A stretch of DNA of 10,653 nt from Spirogloea muscicola (Eukaryota; Streptophyta; Zygnematophyceae; Spirogloeales; Spirogloeaceae), in contig WELB01000068.1 of the NCBI GenBank assembly GCA_009602725.1, forward strand, positions 47,457 through 58,109, read 5' to 3'. The notes beneath the pieces were generated by a model. The model searched no databases and had not been told where the DNA came from. It worked only from the letters and a program-made list of their open reading frames with translations. This document shows positions 1 through 8,200 of the stretch, one piece after another. The translations under genes were made by a program, and so were the position numbers. Numbering within the stretch: the stretch's first letter is position 1; every line of letters starts with the position of its first letter.

Positions 1-352
1 GGGGGGGGGGGGAGGGGGGGGCCAACGGTCTAACGGTTAAAGAAGGCCAATGTCTAAAGCGCCAATAGGTGCAAAGGAGACGGTGGCTGTGAACGGCCCT
101 CGGACCCAGTGAGTCCCCGCCACGCCCACTGCAGGCCGTCTGGCCGACGCCTTGGTTCAGACCAAGGCAGGCGCGGTCGTGCCACCACTGCCCGCCGGCG
201 CCGCCGCACTCGACGGCGGCGACGGTGGCGGCGGCGGCGGCGTCGGAACTGGCGTTGGTGTGCTCAGGGCCCTGCCAGCTCGCTGATCTTGGAGTCGCCA
301 TAGGGGCGCGGAGGTCGAAACAGCTCCCATTCCCTTGACGGCCTTGGCAGCC
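1..352 (+). promoter_or_regulatory. 5' leader and promoter region of the first gene, with a possible 5' intron
   Basis: This stretch lies upstream of the ATG at 353. It starts with an almost pure G run (1-21), which may be a contig or gap edge. A strong donor-like GTGAGT begins at 109, and CTTGGCAG ends at 350 just before the ATG, so a 5' UTR intron of about 240 bp is possible. An upstream ATG at 50 opens a short frame that reaches this donor. If the donor were joined to an acceptor-like TTGGAG ending at 294, that frame would run in phase into the downstream gene and add about 40 residues at its N-terminus. A GGC run lies at about 226-242. Which leader is used cannot be decided from sequence alone. 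Confidence 0.4.
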
Positions 353-1925
353 ATGTCGGACACCGGGAGCTTCATGGCGAAGCAGGCCATGAGCTCCCTC
401 TTCAGCGCCACCAAGTCCGGCTTCAGCGCCATCTCGTCCGGCATCTCCAAGGCCCGCAAGTCGTACGCCGACTACTCCGAGCGTGACCGCCTGGAGGCCC
501 TGCGTCGGGCAGGCGTGGCCCCGGCCGAGCTGGTCCACCAAGGCGAGCAGCTACAAGCCCTTCCTCCTTCTAGGCGGTCGGAATTACCGCAGATTGATGG
601 CTTCTCCACGAAGTCTTAGTCCTTCTGATTGCTTGAAGCTTGCAATTGACATGCCACTGGCCTGCTGCTGTGCGTGTAGTCCTGGAGCGCTTTTATCACC
701 TTCTTCTGGCTGGCTACAAGAACGAGCTTGCCGCAGCCGCGCAGAAAGCTGGTGCGAGGCTGGTCAGTATGCGTTACCAAATTAGTCTGCTCACATGCTC
801 CAGGCTTACATGCAGCCAGTCACGTCCTAGGGCTTGGTTGCAATTGCCTCATTGTGGCACTTAGAAGCGCAGCTATGGGCTGCCTGTCTTGATCACCTTG
901 GGCAGCTCGTCCCATAGGAGAAACTTAGGTGTGCAGGTTGTGTGTCTTGACAACTGCAGGCAGATGTGGAGAAGAGCAGCGTTCCACCAGAAGCCGTCAT
1001 GGCAATTGGCTCCATCCTGACAGACATGTCTCTCAAGTATGGCAATTTCGCCAAGACGTCGCTCACCCAGGGCCTGCAGGACTTCCTCAATGGGTCGAAG
1101 ATGGGCAAGGACCACTACGACCGAGACGCCCTTGCCAATGACTTGTATTTTGCAGTTCTCCTACTAGCCGAGGTGGGGATTCTGCAGAACATTGACGTCA
1201 CACCCAGCAACCATTGCGTGCCTTGCCTGACCTGATGGCGAGTGTGTTTTCACCAACCCACTTCAATCTGCTATAGTTGTGACTCGGATGGGTTGTTTGG
1301 ACCTTCCTGACTCGTATTCTGCATCCTGAGCATGTCAACAGAGCTGTGCGGGTGCCGGCCCAGCATTTGAAAATGCCATCAGAGCGGCAGGGAGCCGTCT
1401 CGTTGAAGGTCACTCTCATGAGCAGCCCGGATCCTACAGCTCAGTTCCTACTGCATACGGAGGTGGAGCAGGTGGGGGCCTCCCCGCATACGCACAGGCA
1501 ACTCCTCAGTACGCACAGGTGCCTTCAGCTGTCGCCAGCACTACCAGTGCCACGACGAGCAAGCCTGAGGACGATCCCAGGTGAGCTTGCAGAGCTCTAT
1601 CTCTGACAGCCTAGTAGAGATGATGTAGGTCAACTGCATAGGCCGATTATTGCACTATGCACTTGGTGTATACTACATTCGGAGGACTTGTCGGCTTCTT
1701 TGTCAGTCCTGTCTGTCCTCTCTAATGCTGTGCTCTTGTCTCTCGGTCATTGGTCTGAGACGCAGAATGAAGGCAGCCAAGGCACTCTACGCAGTTGGCT
1801 CCTCGATCAAGAAGGCGGTAGATGAGGCTGAGCTTCGGAGGCAGAAAACGCTGAGGGAAGCAGAGGCTGCCCTCAAGAAGGAGCAGGAGCGAAACAGTCT
1901 GCGGCTTTCCCAAACACAGATGTGA
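353..1925 (+). CDS. Unrecognised helical protein, possibly BAR-like/membrane-binding, five exons
   Basis: Exons read as 353-542, 680-762, 960 to about 1172 (or 1104), about 1342 (or 1364)-1580 and 1766-1925. Phases agree at every resolved junction. The first intron begins with GC (CAAG|GCGAGC) and the others with GT. The third intron is ambiguous: GAG|GTGGGG at 1173 to an acceptor at 1341 gives 294 residues, and a GC donor at 1105 to an acceptor at 1363 gives 264. The N-terminus is Ser/Ala/Lys-rich and could form amphipathic helix. The middle is helical (ERFYHLLLAGYKNELAAAA, then DMSLKYGNFAKTSLTQGLQDF). A Gly/Tyr/Ala/Pro-rich linker follows, and then a charged C-terminal helix of about 50 residues ending in SLRLSQTQM. 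This order, a helical bundle followed by a disordered linker, would suit a BAR-type or other coiled-coil membrane protein, but I see no diagnostic motif. The gene converges on DPM3. Confidence 0.72.
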
Positions 1926-1993
1926 GATTGAGACCAAGTTTGTAGATAAGCTATCTGCACAGCTGCATTGTGCTTCTTGATCGTAGATAGGAC

Positions 1994-2014
1994 TGACATC
2001 ACTTTGTGATGTCA
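1994..2014. repeat. Perfect 9-bp inverted repeat with a 3-nt loop
   Basis: TGACATCAC (1994-2002) and its exact reverse complement GTGATGTCA (2006-2014) flank TTT. It lies about 70 bp after the stop codon of the upstream plus-strand gene, so it would be a short hairpin in that 3' UTR. Confidence 0.7.
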
Positions 2015-2139
2015 TGACCAAGCCGCACAACACCGTGCTTGTGATCCTCTCAGAGAAAGCCTCAGATATGCGGCCATGCTCAAACGACGCATTCATCAAA
2101 AACTCTCATTTATAAGACTTTCACACACTGGAATGAGCA

Positions 2140-2144
2140 TGTAA
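2140..2144 (+). promoter_or_regulatory. TGTAA polyadenylation-type signal
   Basis: TGTAA is the typical near-upstream polyadenylation element of chlorophyte nuclear mRNAs (established knowledge). Here it lies downstream of the stop at 1925 on the same strand. A five-base motif also occurs by chance, so support is positional only. Confidence 0.4.
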
Positions 2145-2427
2145 GCTACATGGACGGGTGCATTGTGCTACTTAGAATTTAACATACATTTACTGTAGTG
2201 TCAAATCGAGTTGCACAATCTCTCCACACTTGTGATGCAAATAGAGGTAGCCTAAGACAGTGCAGTCGCCAAACTATTGTCCAGTCTCCAATATTATCTT
2301 TTTATATAAGGCCTTCCTCATTGTGTGGTCAACAAGGTGTACCCTAAAGAAGGTAATAGCCCCTCCTAGTGTCGTCTGCTCAAAATTCTGCGCCAAATTC
2401 GCGTGGCTTTGCAATAGCTAGGTCATC

Positions 2428-2982
2428 TCAAGCACTCCGTGAAGGCCCGTCCTCCCTGAAGTCAATCCCGTTTGCCTCAAGAAACTCAGTTGCCTTCACA
2501 ATGTCCTGCATGCGATAGGACGACGTCGGAGAAGGTCGGCTCCTCATGACACACGAATCGGTGCAGATAACATTCGTGCTTAAAACCACAGACTGAGCAT
2601 GTCGAGCACGAGCAGACTGCTGCGGGGCACCTTCTGGAGGAGCAGCGCCCCCTCGGGACAGGACGGGAAGACCATGACGCCGTAGCCGAGGGCGCCGAGG
2701 CCGTAGCACCCGAGCGCCACGAGCGCATAGAGGGGCAGCTGCGTCGGGCGAAGCTGTCCTCAGTTGCTTAGAGCCAAGGATTGACAATCCTTGTTTCAGT
2801 TGTTCAATACCAAAGCGCAGCGAGCGGCGGCGACTGAGGAGGGCGGCGGGGCCCTGGGGAGCGGCGCTCACGATCTGCACGACCTTCCGCTGGGCGGGCG
2901 TCAGGTCGACCGCCAGCAGAAGCCCCAGCCAGGCGGCGAGCAGCGCCGCGGCGACGGCCAGCCACCAGAAGATGTGCCGCAT
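2428..2982 (-). CDS. DPM3: Dolichol-phosphate mannosyltransferase subunit 3 (DPM3), three exons
   Basis: DPM3 is the small ER-membrane subunit that anchors and stabilises catalytic DPM1 in dolichol-phosphate-mannose synthase, which supplies mannose for N-glycans, GPI anchors and O-/C-mannosylation. Exons are 2872-2982, 2631-2738 and 2428-2505. Both introns are GT-AG in phase 0, and the product is 98 residues, close to the family's 80-95. Two membrane helices are visible: residues about 4-25 (IFWWLAVAAALLAAWLGLLL) and 38-61 (LPLYALVALGCYGLGALGYG). The family signature follows: LGCYGLG, then FPSCPEGALLLQKDI, then an A..FL..NGIDF tail, which is the soluble part expected to contact DPM1. The start is the first ATG (CAT at 2980-2982); the frame upstream is Ala-rich and lacks another ATG. 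It is divergent from the bL36 gene. The identification is firm from motif order and length. Confidence 0.93.
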   Translation of the reverse strand: MRHIFWWLAVAAALLAAWLGLLLAVDLTPAQRKVVQIVSAAPQGPAALLSRRRSLRFGIEQLKQGLSILGSKQLRTASPDAAAPLCARGARVLRPRRPRLRRHGLPVLSRGGAAPPEGAPQQSARARHAQSVVLSTNVICTDSCVMRSRPSPTSSYRMQDIVKATEFLEANGIDFREDGPSRSA

Positions 2983-3500
2983 GGCGCTCGCCGCCGCCGC
3001 CGCCACCGCCGCCAACACCGCCGCCGCCGACGGCGGTGCTGGCGGGCGGCGTCGGAGCTCCTAGTCAGGGGCCAGGCCGGCGGGGGCTCTCCGCCGGGTG
3101 CTCGTCAGCCGGCGCCAGGCAGACGGCTGCCGGGGGTGGCCATTACCGGTGCCGGGGGCCGGCGACGCCGCTGTTTCTCGAGGCCGTTGGCTGCCGTAGG
3201 GACAGCCGCCGCCCGCTCCGAAACAACGGTCGCCGCCGCCGCCGCCGTCGCCGCCGCCAACGCCGCCGCCGCTGCCGCCGCGGGCTAGGGCAGGGCTGCG
3301 GCACTGGCCAGGGGCTTTCCAATTGTCTTATTTAGGGTTCCGAGCTTGACTCTGGGGTTCGGCTGACGAGGTTTTAGGGTTTGCGCCAGGTCGCGCTTCG
3401 CCGCCGCCGCCGCCGCCGCCGACGCCGCCAGGCGCGGCGCTGAAGTGAAAGCGCGTTGGCACTGTGCGCTGCCGAGCTCTCTCCCTTGGTGGCGCCGGCG
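2983..3500. promoter_or_regulatory. Shared divergent promoter region, DPM3/bL36m
   Basis: This 518-bp gap between two divergent starts must hold both promoters. It is very GC-rich, with CCG/GCC runs at about 2990-3032, 3230-3284 and 3399-3429. On the bL36 side there is a CCAAT at 3319-3323 and two telo-box-like motifs. No TATA box is evident for either gene. Long Arg/Ala/Pro frames across it on both strands come from the trinucleotide runs and are not taken as genes. Confidence 0.65.
3331..3382 (+). promoter_or_regulatory. Pair of telo-box motifs upstream of bL36m
   Basis: TTTAGGGTTC at 3331-3340 and TTTTAGGGTTT at 3372-3382. The second contains a perfect TTAGGGTTT, the reverse complement of the plant telo-box AAACCCTAA. 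In plants this element is common in promoters of translation-apparatus genes (established knowledge), and here it sits 120-170 bp before a ribosomal protein start. The link to regulation in this alga is inference. Confidence 0.55.
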
Positions 3501-4020
3501 ATGAAGGTGCGGGCGTCCGTGAAGCGGCTGTGCGAGTTCTGCCGCGTCGTGCGCCGCCGCAGCCGCGTCTACGTCGTCTGCTCCGCCAGCCCCAAGCACA
3601 AGCAGCGCCAGGGCCTCGCTACGGCGGCTGCCGCCGCGGGCCCGCCGCCGCCGCTGCCGCCGCCGCCGCCGACGGCAGCCGTGGCCGCGTGGGCGAGGCA
3701 AGGCCCAACCCCGCCTCTGCGCCGTCTGTCGCGTGCTTCGCCGTCATCTTCGGAAAAAGGTTTGGGGTTTAGGATATAGGATTCGGGTCTCGGGGCTCAG
3801 CTCGCAGCCGCCGCGCCGTGCCGCACCTCTGACGATCCTTGGCCTAAGTGCGTGCTCGTTCGTCGGCAGCCCCTCGGCCCCGCTGATGCCCCGCTGGAGG
3901 AGCCCGCTGGCGCCGTTTGCTGCCCTGGGTGCCGCCGCTGGCGCCCACCGCCGGCCCGTCGCAGTTGCTGCGCTCGGCGCCGGGTGCATGGGCCTTGGCG
4001 TGCTGCTTTTCAAGGAGTGA
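3501..4020 (+). CDS. RPL36: Mitochondrial large-subunit ribosomal protein bL36m, two exons
   Basis: This is the smallest protein of the bacterial-type large ribosomal subunit. A nuclear copy in the green lineage is normally mitochondrial, since the plastid copy is plastid-encoded. Residues 1-38 match the whole bacterial protein in length and pattern: [10 protein letters not shown] start, zinc ligands C11, C14, C27 and H33, and the terminal PKHKQRQG. Exon 1 is 3501-3697 and exon 2 is 3870-4020. The intron is GC-AG (GAG|GCAAGG, phase 2), and the product is 115 residues. After the core comes an Ala/Pro-rich linker encoded by a CCG run, then a hydrophobic tail ([20 protein letters not shown]). 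Plant mitochondrial L36, as I recall, also has a C-terminal extension ending in a similar hydrophobic LxxLLFK segment, which favours this splice. Staying in the exon 1 frame reaches a stop at 3777-3779, and a GT donor at 3760 gives a stop soon after the junction. Confidence 0.92.
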
Positions 4021-5264
4021 TGTGGTCGAGGTCGAGGCGCGCCTTGGCTGAGTGATCGAGCTTCCCTCAATCGTCAGCAAGGTCTGCACTGCCAAGCGAC
4101 AACTAACGACACCTGTCTTCGCAGTCTGCCGCTGGCGTCAACAAGCCGCTGTGCCTCCAGTCAGACAGCTGCGCCACAGAAGAGGTGCACGCCCCCCAAC
4201 GACTGGCTCTAGCGCCGTCCAAGGCTCCAACCCTACATGAGGCGGTGTTGAGAACCTGGACGTAGCTCACTTCACATCCACCACCGTCTTTGTACTGATG
4301 CAGGAGGGATGGAGAGGCGATGGCGTTCCCTCTGCAACTAATCCGCTGCACTTCTCCTTGTACCTGAGTGCCTCACTGAGGGCTCCTCCTGCCCCGCACG
4401 TTCTCGAGACTAGGGTGAAGCATCGAGCCTCGTGTGCGGGTGCGTGTGCGCTCAGTGGCGTTGATCAAGCCACATGAACCACCAACCTTTGCACGTGGCT
4501 GATAAAAGTACCATTTTTCGGGTGCATGGTGCTGATGAGCCCTCTCGCCCTTTGACTCGAGCAATTGCCCTGCCCTGCAAAATCCTTATCAACTTCCCAG
4601 CTTCAAGCAGTTGCCCTGCAAGATGTCACATTTCCACCAGATGGGAAGTATTTATCATATACCATATTCATGTACTGAGATACATTTTGGAGCTATTTAG
4701 CTCGCTTGGCAGTAAGTACTTGACATGACAGATTCGAGTATGTCTCCTCCCAGCATAAGCTGATCTTTATGAAAGACGATTTAGTGCCCAAAGCAGCAAC
4801 TTCTTGATGGAACCTTTCATGTACTGGTTTGCCGGCGGTACTTAATGGATGCAACTATAATGCTTGTATTGCACTACAGTGGACCTCAATGAAGAAGGAG
4901 AGGTGCAGCACACCAATGTCAGAAGCCACTGCCTCTTATTCCCAATTTATGTAGGAGTATAAGTACAGCTGGCCCATGTCAGAGACCTCCATCTCTCCCT
5001 TTCTGCCTACAGAGAGGCCTGATTTATACTTGTGCACGAAGACTGTGATAGCCACAGACTGCAGCGTAGAGAGGCTTCCAGCTTCTGGTTGACAATCTGA
5101 TTTCCATGTCATCGTGGCAAGTTGTTCAATCCTGGATCACTCGGAGTCACAAAGCGCATCAACACAAACAGCCTGGATTTCCAGACCTGATAAATGAAAT
5201 GAACAAATACATCGTTCAGGGCGAAGAGTCCTGTTGACTATGTACAGCATGACAAATTATTGTC
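4021..5264. other. Intergenic/3' region between bL36m and the hydrolase
   Basis: No coding exon is convincing here. The left end contains a textbook 3' splice site: branch-like ACTAAC, then a pyrimidine-rich stretch and CGCAG ending at 4124. This suggests a 3' UTR intron or an alternative last exon of bL36m (4125-4212). The rest, about 1 kb, is moderate in GC, has only short frames and should include the 3' UTRs of two convergent genes. I find no TGTAA on the plus strand and no TTACA (minus-strand TGTAA) in it. Confidence 0.5.
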
Positions 5265-8200
5265 TCATTTGAGTGGGAGGGCATTCTCCACCAGCTGCAC
5301 CCAGTAGGACGCTCCCAGTGCAAGGATGTCATCATTGAAGTCGTACCTGTGACAAGAACCGGGCTTGATTGGTACTGGCCTTATCAAAGCCAACAACCAA
5401 CCTCCTACTCGACTAGGCCTTATAATGATTATGATACTTGCATGGGACACTACTACCTGCTGCACAAGGACCCAGAAAGAAGACAACCCCACTCCATTGC
5501 GCTACTCAAGAGGTTTGGCATGTGTTGCCACAGATTACTCATGCAGGATTACCTTGGGTTATGCAGCATGCACCCGCCCTCGGTGGGCCCATTTCCTAGC
5601 CAGACATAGCACCCTGCAGAAACGCTTCCATCAATGGATAGGACTGCTTACATCTGAGGTATATGCTGTACATGCTTGTAGTGGGCTGCTCAGAGTAGCC
5701 ATCCGGCTATACAATACAAGAAACTTGTGCAAAAACAGATATGGCTTAACCTCCTGGCGAGCAGAATTTGACGGATGCAGCCAGGCTTGGCCTTAACTAC
5801 GGTGCAGACCTTTGACATTCTGCAGAATGTAGCCAAAGTCCTCGGCACCCATGCTAGGTGCCATAGTGTCCATATGCAGATTAGCCCCAACAACAGCCTT
5901 TGCAGCATCCGCAGCTTCTGCAGCTTCCACAGGACTATTGACTGTTGGAGGAAAATAATTCAAGAAGCGCACAGTTGCACTGGAACCTGGCACAGGGAAT
6001 GGCACACTCTTAAGCATCATCATCCAGCTGGAGACCAATGTAGCCACTTGCAAGAACAGCAACGAGATTACTACCATTTTCTTGTAATGATGGATGACTA
6101 ATTTACTACTGGCCGTATCATCCCCTTGCATTTTGCCTTGCTGTATCTCTGCTAGTAGCAGCTGAGCCTGTTCTTAAACATGAATGCAAGCCAGTTCATT
6201 GCCTTTGGCACTACTCTCTGAGATAAGTAACCAATATGAGAACATTTCGATTGGAAACTTCCTCACGTTGTCAAACATTTGCTGCCCGTCATTGAGAACA
6301 AGCACAGGCATTGCACAGTACGGTAGAGACAAGAAGTGGCCAGACCCCTGCCTTCACACAAAGCCCAGAGCTACGCCAGGAGCGGCAGCTATACATTCAT
6401 GTGATGATTGTGATCAGAGCTTTACCATAAGCTGCAGCTGTTGACTCTGCTACTTGCACCACACCCGCCTTAACAACTTCACTGATAGCTTTCTTGAACG
6501 TCCTGATGGTCCCACGCAGTGTTACCTTGACAGACCACACAAGGTACCAATGTAAGCTCAATGCACTGCTTCTGACAGGACTACTATTGGAAACAATAGC
6601 GGTTGGCCTAAAGGAAGGACAAAGCTTACGGTGGGAGGGATGACATTGTATGCATCGCCACCGTGGACTTGCGTAACACTGAGGACAGCAGACTCTTGTG
6701 GGTCTACTCTTCTACTCACAACAGACTGTCATGGTGGACAATCCAAGATGGTCAAGTCAGTTTAACAATGTAAGCAGGGCGCTTGCCAGGCATCTGAATA
6801 CCTTGCCAACAAGGACATCCAGCTGCGCATCAGACTTATAAGTTGGTATACAATCCACTTTTGTCACAGTGACCCACAATGTTACCTTCAGCATGGTTCT
6901 GAGGAATCTGTCGCTGAACCATGACAACATCTCAGCTAAAGACCAACACCTGCTCTCTCAAGAGGGTGCCGCACCAGAATGCATGATCTTGCCTGCAGAG
7001 CTGTTATGACATAGGCTGCGCACACAACTGCATCGCTGCCAACGGCCAGGTGCGGCATGGCTGCATGACAGCCCACTCCAGCCACCTAACCACATGATTA
7101 CGAAGGATCAAATCATGTAAAGGAGCAAGCATGTCTTAGCGGCCCTGCAACCAAACCCCTTTTGAATAAGCAGCAATGATAAGGCAGCTGTACCAAGAAG
7201 ACGTACTTCTATGGTGAAATTCTCCACGCCAGCCATCACTGGCCCACTGTGGACGGCCATGTGACCTACTGGTAAACCTGGCCTGAAACAGAGCAAACAG
7301 CAAGCTGGGGGCCTAGTCATGCAGATGAAGCTTGCCTGTACCTTCTACTGACAGCACAACCACAGACACTGCATCACTTATTTCAGAGCCCCTCATAGAG
7401 TGGCAGAGTCACGGGCAAGTCAAAGTGACTGCAATTCTCTTTGTGTGCCCGCTTAGCCTTCCTAAAAGATAGCACAAAGTGAATTAGACCTCACCAATTG
7501 TGTAGACCAAAGGCGGCTCGAACAGGGTACTTCGCAAGGAGGCCATTTAAGCATGGCCTCAGCTCCACCACCACGGAGGCCATCTTGGTTGTCGGTAGGT
7601 GTGCCTTCTTCTGCCGGCTGAGAAAGTCAATGCCACATGAGGTAACCAAGTAAGGTAATCTCCAACTTCACCTAGAAAAGTCAATACGGTACTCTGCCGT
7701 CAGGAGATTCCACCTATGACTCCTGACGACCCCTGTCCTTTTCACGATGCAAGCGCCTTCTTACTACCGTTCAAACTACCATCATAGCTTTCCCTGACAG
7801 AGGAAACACTGTGAATGCTGCCCAGTATATGATTGGCAGATCCAGCACCTGAAAGACAAGGTGAATTGTTCCCGGAAATGAACGCTTCTCAGCCAACTTC
7901 CTTGCAGCTCCCAAAAGCATTGCCGTGTGACCTGTTCGTAGGAGGAAAGAAGACGAATCAAGCTCATTCATCACATATCACAAGTGCCACCTTGATGTCT
8001 ATATTACCAGCCAGTCTGTGACGGGGGCTGCACAACTTGCTCTGGTGGTGAAATTGCAGATATAAGGTCCCTTAAGCCCAGCCGGCTTACAATCATGCCC
8101 ACAGGCATGCATCGTGCCCGTGCTTTGAGACCGGTGCTCGAAGTCATTGGCTTCTCCAATCGGCAGTGCATCCATATCAGCTCTGCCTTATGTGAACACA

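Larger units (their letters stand above)
1926..2427. other. Convergent 3' region between the first gene and DPM3
   Basis: No coding exon is recognisable on either strand. The region is less GC-rich than the exons and should hold both 3' UTRs. A TGTAA motif at 2140-2144, the usual green-algal polyadenylation signal, lies about 215 bp after the stop of the plus-strand gene. No TGTAA is seen on the minus strand for DPM3. A perfect small hairpin lies at 1994-2014. Confidence 0.55.

Noticed and set aside
1-301. Minus-strand frame open from an ATG at 301 to the left window edge (about 100 codons)
   Set aside because: It crosses the GGC run and ends in the G homopolymer. Its composition (Ala/Gly/Pro runs, scattered Trp and His) does not look like a gene, and it overlaps the leader of the plus-strand gene.
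1722-2099. 125-codon minus-strand frame
   Set aside because: It overlaps the last exon of the plus-strand gene, which joins in phase to its upstream exon and has a charged-helix composition.
2791-3288. 165-codon plus-strand frame rich in Arg, Gly and Ala
   Set aside because: It is antisense to DPM3 exon 1 and to CCG repeats. Low complexity explains its length.
3331-3382. TTTAGGG motifs as an interstitial telomere tract
   Set aside because: Only two isolated units 40 bp apart, not a tandem array. A promoter telo-box reading fits better.
3285-3701. 138-codon minus-strand Arg/Ala-rich frame
   Set aside because: It is the shadow of the bL36m exon and the GCC runs; the plus strand has a clear conserved protein.
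4500-4620. C/D-box snoRNA-like CTGATGA at about 4532
   Set aside because: No matching D box and terminal stem could be placed; the C box is imperfect.
5775-6101. 108-codon plus-strand frame
   Set aside because: It is antisense to the hydrolase exon with [10 protein letters not shown], which is strongly supported on the minus strand.
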